64,000 nt of DNA from Noviherbaspirillum autotrophicum (GTDB taxonomy: Bacteria > Pseudomonadota > Gammaproteobacteria > Burkholderiales > Burkholderiaceae_D): NCBI RefSeq assembly GCF_000818395.1, contig NZ_JWJG01000028.1, forward strand, positions 1,738,222 through 1,802,221, given 5' to 3'. Each line of letters starts with the position of its first letter. Position 1 is the first letter of the stretch. Made by a program: the position numbers and the translations under genes. The notes beneath the pieces were generated by a model. The model searched no databases, had not been told where the DNA came from, and worked only from the letters and a program-made list of their open reading frames with translations. Positions 24,365 through 32,119 of this stretch are shown in pieces.

Positions 24365-26800
24365 TCAGGACGCCTTGTCGTGCGGCGCTTTCCCGAGACG
24401 CTTTTCCACCTCCAGCACGAGGCGCGTGGTCTTGAGCAAGGTATCCGGGTTCAGGCTCATCGAATCAATGCCCAGCTCCACAAGGTATTCCGCCATCTCC
24501 GGATAGTCGGACGGCGCCTGGCCGCAGATGCCGGAGTGCCTCCCGTTGCGGCGCGCGCCCTCCACCGTCATCCGGATCATTTCCTTGACGCCTTCGTCGC
24601 GCTCGTCGAAATCGAAGGCAACGATTTCCGAATCGCGGTCCACGCCCAGCGTCAGCTGCGTCAGGTCGTTGGAACCGATCGAGAAGCCGTCGAACAGCTG
24701 CGAGAACGCGTCGATCAGCACCACGTTGTTCGGGATTTCGCACATCACGTAGATTTCCAGGCCGTTGTCGCCGCGCCGCAGCCCGTGCTGCGCCATCGCG
24801 TCGAGCACTGCCTGCGCTTCGCGGATGCGGCGGCAGAACGGGATCATGAGCTTCACATTGCTCAGCCCCATCTCGCCACGCACCCGTTTCATCGCCTCGC
24901 ATTCGAGCGCGAAGCCTTCCGCGTAGGCGGGGTGCGCATAGCGCGACGCGCCCCGAAAGCCGATCATCGGATTGGCTTCGTCCGGCTCGAACCAGCGCCC
25001 GCCCAGCAGGCTCGCATACTCGTTGGTCTTGAAGTCCGACATGCGCACGATCACCGGCTTCGGATAGAAAGCGGCGGCAATGGTGGCCACGCCTTCGGAC
25101 AGCTGGCGCACGAAGAAATCGGCCGGCCGTGCAAAACCGCGTGTCAGCTGGGCGATTTGCTCGCGCACTTTCTCGTCATCCACCCGTTCCGGATGCACCA
25201 GCGCCATCGGATGCACCTTGATGTGCTCGGCCACGATGAATTCCATGCGCGCCAGGCCCACGCCATCGGTCGGCAGAAAACTGGTTTGGAAGGCAACATC
25301 GGGATTGCCGAGGTTCACCATCAGCCTGGTTTGCGGCTTGGGAAGCGACGATACGTCGGTGCGGATGGTCTGGAACGGAATGCGGCCGACATAGACGCGG
25401 CCGGCATCTCCTTCGGCGCAGGATACGGTCACTTCATCGCCGGTACGGATGACTTCCGTCGCGTTGTCGCAGCCGACCACCGCCGGGATGCCGATCTCGC
25501 GCGCCACGATCGCGGCATGGCAGGTGCGCCCGCCACGGTTGGTCACCACGGCGGCGGCGGTCTTCATCACCGTGCCCCAGTCGGGCGCGGTGGTGTCGGT
25601 CACCAGTACTTCGCCCGGGCGGAACTGATTCAGTTGCGACACGTCGGTGATCACGCGCGCCACGCCGGTGGCGACCTTGCCGCCGACGGCACGGCCGCGC
25701 GTACGCACCTCGCCTTTGCCTTCCAGTACATATTCCTCCAGCATGCCGGACACCTTGCGCGACGCGACTGTTTCCGGCCGCGCCTGGACGACGTACAGGT
25801 TGCCATCGACGCCATCCTTGGCCCATTCCATGTCCATCGGCATCGGATGGCCGGCCTTGGCGCTGTAATGGTTTTCCACCTTGATCGCCGCTTCCGCCAG
25901 GCGCAGCACTTCATCGTCGGACAGGCAATAGCGGCGCTGGTCGTCCTTGGGCGTCGGGACGTTGCGCGTGGTGTCGCGCCCGGCGGCGCTGGCGTACACC
26001 ATGCGGATTTCCTTGCCGCCCAGCGAACGGCGCAGCACCGCGCGCCGGCCGGCGTTGAAGGTGGGCTTGAAGACGTAGAATTCGTCCGGGTCGACGGTGC
26101 CCTGCACCACGTTCTCGCCCAGGCCATAGGCGCCGGTGATGAAGACCACGTCGCGGAAGCCCGATTCGGTATCGAGCGAAAAGATCACGCCACTCGACGC
26201 CAGGTCGGCGCGCACCATCTTCATGACACCGACCGACAGGAAGACCTTCATGTGGTCGAAGCCGTTATCGATGCGATAACGGATCGCGCGGTCCATGAAC
26301 AGGCTGGCAAAGCAGCGCTTGACCGCATCGAGCAGCTTCGTTTCGCCGGCGACGTTGAGATAGGTTTCGTGCTGGCCGGCGAAACTCGCCGTCGGCAAGT
26401 CCTCGGCGGTGGCGGAACTGCGCACGGCGACCGTCAGCTGCTCGCCGTATTCAGCCCTGAGGGCCCGATAGGCTTCGACGATCTGCGCCGCCAGATCGTC
26501 CGGCAAGGGTGCGCCGTACACAATCTCGCGCGCCTGATGGGCGCGCCTTGCGAGGTCATCGACATCGTCCGGATTCAATCCGTCCAGTGCCTGCTTCAGC
26601 TTTGGCCAGGCCTCGGCGCGGTCCAGAACGTAACGGTAGGCTTCGGCGGTGACGGCAAAGCCGTTCGGCACCTTGACGCCTTGCGGCGTGAGTTCCCGGT
26701 ACATTTCCCCGAGCGAGGCATTCTTTCCGCCCACCAAGGGAACATCGTCGATACCGAGGTCCGAAAACCAGCGAACATACTGCGCGTGCTTGTCTGCCAT
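24365..26800 (-). CDS. ppsA: Phosphoenolpyruvate synthase
   Basis: 811 aa. Makes PEP from pyruvate, ATP and water for gluconeogenesis. N-terminal nucleotide-binding domain (residues 1-350; VGGKNASLGEMYREL, then AVRSSATAEDLPTASFAGQHET), swivelling phosphohistidine domain with catalytic H428 in GGRTCHAAIVAREIG, and a C-terminal TIM barrel ending in SGICGQAPSDYPEMAEYLVELGIDSMSLNPD with the catalytic Cys. Start 26800 has SD GGGAG 6 bases upstream, giving the normal family N-terminus MADKHAQYVRWF. A regulatory partner (PpsR) is not in the window. The convergent ICMT-like gene ends 10 bases away. Confidence 0.97.
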   Translation of the reverse strand: MADKHAQYVRWFSDLGIDDVPLVGGKNASLGEMYRELTPQGVKVPNGFAVTAEAYRYVLDRAEAWPKLKQALDGLNPDDVDDLARRAHQAREIVYGAPLPDDLAAQIVEAYRALRAEYGEQLTVAVRSSATAEDLPTASFAGQHETYLNVAGETKLLDAVKRCFASLFMDRAIRYRIDNGFDHMKVFLSVGVMKMVRADLASSGVIFSLDTESGFRDVVFITGAYGLGENVVQGTVDPDEFYVFKPTFNAGRRAVLRRSLGGKEIRMVYASAAGRDTTRNVPTPKDDQRRYCLSDDEVLRLAEAAIKVENHYSAKAGHPMPMDMEWAKDGVDGNLYVVQARPETVASRKVSGMLEEYVLEGKGEVRTRGRAVGGKVATGVARVITDVSQLNQFRPGEVLVTDTTAPDWGTVMKTAAAVVTNRGGRTCHAAIVAREIGIPAVVGCDNATEVIRTGDEVTVSCAEGDAGRVYVGRIPFQTIRTDVSSLPKPQTRLMVNLGNPDVAFQTSFLPTDGVGLARMEFIVAEHIKVHPMALVHPERVDDEKVREQIAQLTRGFARPADFFVRQLSEGVATIAAAFYPKPVIVRMSDFKTNEYASLLGGRWFEPDEANPMIGFRGASRYAHPAYAEGFALECEAMKRVRGEMGLSNVKLMIPFCRRIREAQAVLDAMAQHGLRRGDNGLEIYVMCEIPNNVVLIDAFSQLFDGFSIGSNDLTQLTLGVDRDSEIVAFDFDERDEGVKEMIRMTVEGARRNGRHSGICGQAPSDYPEMAEYLVELGIDSMSLNPDTLLKTTRLVLEVEKRLGKAPHDKAS

Positions 26801-26895
26801 ATCCGACTCCCTGTCCGATTGCTCAACCAACGCCGTCATTCATTTGAACACAACTGGCTTCTCACCCAAACATGTATTTGGTGCGCTTGATAGAC

Positions 26896-26928
26896 AAAAG
26901 GCCGATGGCGCTGCCGCGCACATCGGCC
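26896..26928 (-). terminator. Terminator downstream of hsp20
   Basis: On the minus strand GGCCGATG pairs with CATCGGCC around a 13-base loop that can form an inner GCG/CGC helix, followed by TTTTGTC. The stem lies 22 bases after the hsp20 stop, between it and ppsA, so it probably ends the hsp20 transcript and insulates ppsA. Confidence 0.7.
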
Positions 26929-26949
26929 GGATGGGCTACAGGCACCACC

Positions 26950-27396
26950 TTACTGAATGGTGATCTGCTTGCTGGTCGCGCCGGCCTTCTTCGGCAGGGT
27001 CAGGCTGAGCACGCCATCCTGGTATTTCGCCTGCGCCTTGCTCTCGTCCACTTCCTGCGGCAGCGTGAAACTGCGGTACTGTTCGCCGAAATAGCGTTCG
27101 CTGCGCATCATGTTTCCTTCCATCTTTTCCTGTTTCTCCTCCTTGGTTTCAGCGCGGATGGAAACGGTATTGCCCTCGATGGAAATCTTGATGTCATCCT
27201 TCTTCACGCCCGGGATGTCGGCCTTGACCATGTATGCCTGCTCGGTCTCGGCGACATCCATTCGGATGCGCGGTTCAGCCTCGATTCCGCGCAGTGAAGG
27301 CAGCATCGAAAACTCCTTTAAAAAATCATCGGCATTACGGAAAGGGTCGAGCCGCATCATTTCCCTGAACGGATCAAAACGCGTCAAATTCGCCAT
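26950..27396 (-). CDS. Hsp20/alpha-crystallin small heat shock protein
   Basis: 148 aa. An ATP-independent holdase that keeps unfolding proteins soluble. The N-terminus is MANLTRFDPFREMMRLDPF, the alpha-crystallin domain covers residues 44-140 (RMDVAETEQAYMVKADIPGVKKDDIKISIEGNTVSIRAE), and the domain ends in the conserved ALVDSGVLTLTLPK-type segment YQDGVLSLTLPKK. It ends with KQITIQ, whose I-x-I-like element serves oligomerisation. SD GGAGG is 5 bases before the ATG at 27396, and the ORF's four-codon upstream ATG overlaps it. No sigma-32 promoter is evident. Confidence 0.95.
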   Translation of the reverse strand: MANLTRFDPFREMMRLDPFRNADDFLKEFSMLPSLRGIEAEPRIRMDVAETEQAYMVKADIPGVKKDDIKISIEGNTVSIRAETKEEKQEKMEGNMMRSERYFGEQYRSFTLPQEVDESKAQAKYQDGVLSLTLPKKAGATSKQITIQ

Positions 27397-27726
27397 AGCA
27401 GCCTCCATATCGCTAGTGAATGATTAAAACAACCCGGAAAACTTCCTGGCCACGTTCGCACCGTGCAAGCACTCGGTACGTAAGCCATCACATCCGAGTT
27501 CATCATAAGAAGAGGCCGGCGCCCCGATCTGAGGACGCTCAATGCTCCATGCATCGTGGCGAAATTTCAGTGCATCTTGCCTAACGTAATTGTCACAACG
27601 GCGTGATGGCTACGATCAAGATCCAAACTACTCTGCATCAAGCTTTTCCCTGCCCGCACTTGAGGCGCCGAATAATTTTTCTATACTGAAATTGAAGTAT
27701 GGGAAGACGTTTAGTGGAGCAAGATC
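27397..27726. other. Divergent intergenic region with a sigma-70 promoter
   Basis: 330 bases between hsp20 (leftward) and a 50-aa gene (rightward). The rightward sigma-70 promoter at 27660-27687 is listed separately. For hsp20 I looked for CTTGAA and CCCCATNT on the minus strand and found no sigma-32 match. No repeat or RNA. Confidence 0.5.
27660..27687 (+). promoter_or_regulatory. Sigma-70 promoter for the 50-aa membrane gene
   Basis: TTGAGG at 27660-27665 and TATACT at 27682-27687 are separated by 16 bases, close to consensus at both boxes. Transcription should start near 27694, giving a 5' leader of about 33 bases before ATG 27727. Confidence 0.6.
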
Positions 27727-27879
27727 ATGAGACTGCATGCATTGCGTGTCGTGCACGCCGCCGGACCCGCGCGTTATCGGGATCTGATGTACACCGTCAT
27801 GTTCATTGTCGGCGCGCCGCTTGTGGTGCGGGGCGCCATCTACCTGGTCGATAGCCTGTTCGACCTGCTGTGGCACTGA
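27727..27879 (+). CDS. 50-aa single-span membrane protein, unknown
   Basis: Small gene with ATG 27727 behind GGAG (about 7 bases) and a sigma-70 promoter 40 bases upstream. The product starts MRLHALRVVHAAGPARYRD and has one central transmembrane helix, TVMFIVGAPLVVRGAIYLV, then FDLLWH. It is not a signal peptide, since the hydrophobic run is interrupted by Arg and followed by a short tail. It is convergent with pfkA, 49 bases from its stop. The family is unknown. Confidence 0.55.
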   Translation: MRLHALRVVHAAGPARYRDLMYTVMFIVGAPLVVRGAIYLVDSLFDLLWH

Positions 27880-27928
27880 CGACGCCAGGTTGTCCGATGG
27901 CGTGCACCGACAAAACGGCGCGCTGCGC

Positions 27929-29038
27929 TCAGTCGCCGAAGCAGATGCCGAGATCGCGCGCCGTCTGCAGCGTGTCACTGTCCATCGGCACGGCCTTCAT
28001 GCGGCCGGCGACTTCCTCCAGCGAGACGTAGGCGACATTGGGGAACGCCAGCGAGACCATCACGCCGGAGCGTCCCTCCTCTAAGGCGCGCACCGCCGCC
28101 GCGCCAAACCGCAATGCGGCCAGCCGGTCGAATGAAGTGGGGCTGCCGCCGCGCAGCAGGTGGCCGAGCACGACCACCCGGGCATCCTTGCCGGTACGTT
28201 CCTGCAATACCTTGGCGACGCGCTCGCCGATGCCGCCCAGCCGTTCGGCATGGCCCACTTCGGCGGGCGCAACGATTTCGCGATGACCGTCGACCGGTTC
28301 GGCGCCTTCGGCCACCACCACGATCGAATACATGCGGCCGAGCGTATCGCGGCGTTTGATCTTGGCGACCACGCGATCGAGATCGAACGGGATCTCGGGA
28401 ATCAGGATGCCGTGCGCCCCACCGGCGATCCCCGAATGCAGCGCGATCCAGCCGGCATAGCGGCCCATCACCTCCACCACCATCACGCGCTGGTGGCTCT
28501 CTGCAGTGCTGTGCAGGCGATCCAGGCATTCGGTGGCAAACGCCACTGCCGTGTCGAAGCCGAAGGTGGTGAAGGTCTTGTCGAGATCGTTGTCGATCGT
28601 CTTGGGCACGCCCACCACGCGCAAGCCCTTCTGGTGCAACGCATTGGCGATGGTGAGCGAGCCGTCGCCGCCGACCGACACCAGCGCGTCGAGACCGTTC
28701 TGCGCGAAGAAGGCCAGCACGTCGTCGGAGCGATCGACTTCCTTGACCGTGCCGTCCGGTGCCTGTTTGGGGAAATGCAGCGGATTGCCCTTGTTGGTGG
28801 TGCCCAGAATGGTGCCGCCCAGGTGGGCAATGCCGCGCACGCGCTCCGGGGTGAGCCGCACCACGCCGCCGTCGGGATAACGCTCGGGACAGAGGATGCC
28901 GTTGAAGCCGTCGCGAATGCCGTAGCATTCCCAGCCACGGTTGTTGGCGGCGATCACCGTCGCCCGGATCACGGCATTCAGGCCGGGTGCGTCACCGCCG
29001 CCGGTGTTGATGGCAATTCGTCGAATCGGGCTGGTCAC
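27929..29038 (-). CDS. pfkA: 6-phosphofructokinase (group III, GGDGS/PKTIDND type)
   Basis: 369 aa. Phosphorylates fructose 6-phosphate to the 1,6-bisphosphate. GTG at 29038 has SD AAGGAG 7 bases upstream and is preferred to a GTG 11 codons earlier. The N-terminal phosphate loop is GGGDAPGLNAVIR. Residues 123-127 are GGDGS, with Gly as in ATP-dependent enzymes rather than the Asp of PPi enzymes, while residues 145-151 are PKTIDND, where Lys is common in PPi enzymes. MGRYAGW follows. This mix is seen in group III PFKs, so the phosphoryl donor (ATP or PPi) cannot be fixed by sight. Confidence 0.93.
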   Translation of the reverse strand: MTSPIRRIAINTGGGDAPGLNAVIRATVIAANNRGWECYGIRDGFNGILCPERYPDGGVVRLTPERVRGIAHLGGTILGTTNKGNPLHFPKQAPDGTVKEVDRSDDVLAFFAQNGLDALVSVGGDGSLTIANALHQKGLRVVGVPKTIDNDLDKTFTTFGFDTAVAFATECLDRLHSTAESHQRVMVVEVMGRYAGWIALHSGIAGGAHGILIPEIPFDLDRVVAKIKRRDTLGRMYSIVVVAEGAEPVDGHREIVAPAEVGHAERLGGIGERVAKVLQERTGKDARVVVLGHLLRGGSPTSFDRLAALRFGAAAVRALEEGRSGVMVSLAFPNVAYVSLEEVAGRMKAVPMDSDTLQTARDLGICFGD

Positions 29039-29198
29039 CGCGGCTCCTTCGGTCAGGTGGGCAATGGACACGAGCGCATAGCGATGCGTGTCCGCAGGAG
29101 CGCAGTATCACCGGCGCGAATGGTCCAAGTCAACGCCCGGCCCGAGTGGAAAACCGGGCCGCAAAGGATGGCGCGTGTCAGGCGGTGATGGCTGGGTG

Positions 29199-29402
29199 TC
29201 AGTGACGCTCGGCGATGCCGCGCAGCTGGGCTGCCAGCTTCGGGCTGATCGCATCGAAGTCGGATGCGAGCTGGTACAGCAGCCGGATATCGTCTGCCCG
29301 CAAGCGGTCCGGCACCGCGCTCTTGGCACGGGTGGCGGCCGGGGCAACCGCTTCGGCCGTGGGGAAGACAAAGGACGGTGCGGCTAGGTTTGGATTAAAC
29401 AT
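29199..29402 (-). CDS. Hypothetical protein (67 aa)
   Basis: A short gene with start ATG 29402 behind TAGGA (3 bases). The N-terminal 30 residues are Ala/Pro-rich (NLAAPSFVFPTAEAVAPAA), and the rest is helical and charged (RLRADDIRLLYQLASDFD, then SPKLAAQLRGIAERH). No family is recognised. It is on the same strand as pfkA and lies 160 bases upstream of it. Confidence 0.5.
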   Translation of the reverse strand: MFNPNLAAPSFVFPTAEAVAPAATRAKSAVPDRLRADDIRLLYQLASDFDAISPKLAAQLRGIAERH

Positions 29403-29508
29403 TTCCTACATACAGGGTAGTGCGTCACGCTACCAGTATCGTGCGTGCACTTGGGAAAGCTAATTTCCATTGTGAATATCGGCCATCGCTTTCGTGAATA
29501 CCAGAGCT

Positions 29509-30396
29509 TCAGGCAGCTTCGGCAAGAATGCGCTGATCGCGCGCCGCGCTTGCCGGCAGCGTGCCGCGATATTTCAGGAAAGCGCGCAGGATCGACTGCT
29601 CCACCTTCACGCGGTCGTTGGGCCGGCAGCAGTAGCGCAGCGCCAGCGTGTATTCGCGCGCCGAGTGCAGTTGCAGCAGCACGCGCGGCTCAGCGGACGG
29701 CAGGTTGACGAGGTCGCGCGATTCCAGCTGTTGCAGATGGCTGTCGGCGTCGCGCAGCCAGGGCGCGCAAACCTCCTTTGCCGCCTGCAGCAGCGCCTTT
29801 TCCATCGAGAGCAAGTCGTCGGCCGGGTCGGCGGCGATATTGAGCAGGTTGATCACATACGCGCCGGTGGCGGTCAGGTTCTTGACCGGCCTGACCAGCA
29901 AAAGCGAATTGGGCAGCACGGCGGTGCGCCCGGTAAGCTGGTGCCCTTCCAGGGTTTCGGCGATGGTCGTGACCATCAGGTCGGTATCGAGCACGCGGCC
30001 AGTGGCGTCGCCCATTTCAATGAAGTCGCCCACCCGGTACGGCCGCGAGATCGCCAGCATCGCCGAGCCCAGGACATTGGCCAGGAACTCCTTGCTGATG
30101 ATCAGCACGGCGCCGGCGACCGCCGCCAGCGACAGCGCGGCGCCGGCGATCTTGGTGGCCCAGATGGAACCGACCGCAACCAGCGTCAGGCCGATGATCA
30201 GGTTTCTTGCCAGGACCAGGTTGCCGCGCCGGTGTTCGACATCCAGCATGGTGGCCGAACTCAGGCGCAGGCGTTTTTGCGACACCCGCCACAGGATTGC
30301 CGCGATGCTGACCGAGACAACCGTGGCGATGATGCGACCTAACTCTGTTTGTGCAAAAGCGGCAAGAATGCCAAACAGGGGATATGTGCTATGCAT
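29509..30396 (-). CDS. MscS-family mechanosensitive channel (small)
   Basis: 295 aa. Three transmembrane helices in the first 120 residues (ELGRIIATVVSVSIAAILW, then LARNLIIGLTLVAVGSIWATK) and a pore helix AALSLAAVAGAVLIISKEFLANVLGS. The beta domain follows (RPYRVGDFIEMGDATGRVLD, then TAVLPNSLLLVRPVKNLT). The C-terminal vestibule is shorter than in E. coli MscS. Glycine spacing in the pore helix is relaxed compared with the family. It is not adjacent to another channel gene; the homologue at 13345-14469 is longer and more canonical. Confidence 0.88.
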   Translation of the reverse strand: MHSTYPLFGILAAFAQTELGRIIATVVSVSIAAILWRVSQKRLRLSSATMLDVEHRRGNLVLARNLIIGLTLVAVGSIWATKIAGAALSLAAVAGAVLIISKEFLANVLGSAMLAISRPYRVGDFIEMGDATGRVLDTDLMVTTIAETLEGHQLTGRTAVLPNSLLLVRPVKNLTATGAYVINLLNIAADPADDLLSMEKALLQAAKEVCAPWLRDADSHLQQLESRDLVNLPSAEPRVLLQLHSAREYTLALRYCCRPNDRVKVEQSILRAFLKYRGTLPASAARDQRILAEAA

Positions 30397-30739
30397 GTAT
30401 GCAGTTTTCCGGTAAAGAGACGAGGGACAGCATGCAGGAACTGCCGCACGCGCAGCGCCGGGCAGCTCCTGCGGCGACGTTGCCTTTTCCGCCTCTTAGC
30501 AAGCGAGCAACATTTCTTAAAAGAAGCTTTGTTTAAGACGGATCAGGTAGTAAATAGTTCAGCCTGGAATGTGCGGAAAGTTTTTACCTCCGTCCCGTCT
30601 AAGCGGAAGTCGGCCCTAAGAACGCGCGAAGCTGACCGGCAAGCGGCGCCGTACATTTTGAAATAAATGCCGTTTCGTCCATGACGTAGAATCCGGACGA
30701 TACGGCTAGCGCCCATCTTTTCCGTCTTACAACTCAGGC
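30397..30739. other. Divergent intergenic region
   Basis: 343 bases between the MscS gene (leftward) and a TonB/TolA-like gene (rightward). The GC-rich part near 30430-30490 has short inverted segments but no hairpin with a T-run. No gene, RNA or promoter that I can support. Confidence 0.4.
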
Positions 30740-31579
30740 ATGCCAACTCTTGCTGCTTCCAATGCCAGGCATTCTCACGGCGCGCGCCATATTGCGGCGT
30801 TTGTCGCCCTGTCGCTGCTGATCCATGGCCTGCTGTTTTTCACACTGATGCGGCAACGCGAGGACACGCCACGCGCTACCGAGGCACGGCGTGCACCGAT
30901 CTCGGTGCGCTTGCTGGAGGCGCCCCCGCCGCCCTCGGCGGCAGTCCCTGCGCCGCCTCCCGTGGCCCGCGCGCAGCCGCGCCCGAAACCCGCGCACAAG
31001 CCGGAACCGAAGCCGGCAGCCAGGCCGAAGGTGGCGAAGGAGAAAAGCGCGCCGGCGAAGATGGCAAAACGCGAAGCGCAGCCCGCGCCGCCGCAGGAGC
31101 CGGTGCGTACCACGCCGCCCGAGATGGATATGATGAGCATGCTGAACGCCGCCCGCGAAAGGCGCCGCGCCGCCGCCATGGACAACGACATGCCGGCGGA
31201 CAGCGCGCCATCGACGAACGATGTCGCGCTCGCCAACATCAATCGTGACCTGCAACGCAACGCCGGCGCCAGGAATGGCATGGGAAATGTTTATGTGCGG
31301 CTCACCCACAAGGGCGTGCGCACCGCGCAATTCCAGATCCGCGGCTGGAACCCGGTGTCAGGCAATCGCTGGAGTCAGACTATCGACGTCGACGCGGGAC
31401 CGAACGGCGATGTCGAGCAGGCGACCGTGCAAAAAATGATCGAATGGATCCGCGCGCACTACCGCGACAAGTTCCAATGGGAATCGCACCGGCTGGACCG
31501 CGTTTTCACGCTGTCGGCGCGGCCGCGTGACAATGCCGAACTGCAGAATTTCCTGATGCAAGAGTTCTTCTCGGGCTGA
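30740..31579 (+). CDS. TonB/TolA-like envelope protein with Pro-rich linker
   Basis: 279 aa. One N-terminal transmembrane helix (FVALSLLIHGLLFFTLM, residues 24-40), then a Pro/Lys/Ala-rich linker (PPPPSAAVPAPPPVARAQP, then PRPKPAHKPEPKP) of about 90 residues as in TonB or TolA, which spans the periplasm. The C-terminal 100 residues (FQIRGWNPVSGNRWSQTIDV, ending in LMQEFFSG) form a compact domain which is not the standard TonB C-terminal motif. It is probably an energy- or envelope-linked protein; ExbB/D or TolQR are not nearby. Confidence 0.6.
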   Translation: MPTLAASNARHSHGARHIAAFVALSLLIHGLLFFTLMRQREDTPRATEARRAPISVRLLEAPPPPSAAVPAPPPVARAQPRPKPAHKPEPKPAARPKVAKEKSAPAKMAKREAQPAPPQEPVRTTPPEMDMMSMLNAARERRRAAAMDNDMPADSAPSTNDVALANINRDLQRNAGARNGMGNVYVRLTHKGVRTAQFQIRGWNPVSGNRWSQTIDVDAGPNGDVEQATVQKMIEWIRAHYRDKFQWESHRLDRVFTLSARPRDNAELQNFLMQEFFSG

Positions 31580-31601
31580 ACGCTGGCATCCGATACCGGC
31601 T

Positions 31602-31952
31602 TTAGCGCTGCGGCGCCAGCGCGCTCTTGATGATGGTCCGCTGGCCTTGCCCGAGGTATTCGTCGAGCCGCATGGCTGCCTGCAGCAGGCTGTCGACTGG
31701 ATTCTTCTTGCAGTACTCCGATACCCAGTAGACGAAATCTTCCGAATTGGCCGATACCTGGCGCGCGCGCAGGTAATTGGCGCCGGTAACGAATCCCATG
31801 ATGAACAAGTTGTACTCGTGGTCGAGCTGGGTCGCCTGCTTGAGGTAGTCGCGGCAGAAAATGTGGGTGCCATAGCCGGTGAACGGGCCATCCTTGGCGC
31901 CGGCGATACCGGACAATGCCAGCGCAACAGCGAACACAGCGATCTTCTTCAT
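31602..31952 (-). CDS. Secreted Cys-pair protein (Rap1a/Tai-like)
   Basis: 116 aa. Signal peptide MKKIAVFAVALALSGIAGA, SD GGAG about 8 bases upstream. The mature protein has Cys in HIFCRDYL and Cys in SEYCKKNP, with the pattern FIMGFVTGANYLRA and DSLLQAAMRLDEYL between and after. This resembles the Rap1a/Tai immunity-protein family of small disulphide-linked periplasmic proteins, but the assignment is from memory and tentative. It is convergent with the TonB-like gene. No secreted-toxin gene is nearby to support an immunity function. Confidence 0.5.
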   Translation of the reverse strand: MKKIAVFAVALALSGIAGAKDGPFTGYGTHIFCRDYLKQATQLDHEYNLFIMGFVTGANYLRARQVSANSEDFVYWVSEYCKKNPVDSLLQAAMRLDEYLGQGQRTIIKSALAPQR

Positions 31953-32119
31953 GCTCCGACTCCTTCGCGAAACAGTCTCTTGGCCGTGGATTGACACGCC
32001 TTGTGGGCGTTTTCATTATCGGCCTTCGCATTACCATAAAGCAACATCAACGATGTGAAAGCGCCACAGGAACATCAAAATTCCGCGCCTTTCCAAGCCA
32101 GATCTGGCTCTTTTCGCAA

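Noticed and set aside
24380-26890. 836-codon open frame on the plus strand over ppsA
   Set aside because: It lies opposite a full-length, motif-complete PEP synthase gene; the translated product is His/Arg/Gly-rich without domain resemblance. High GC content keeps antisense frames open.
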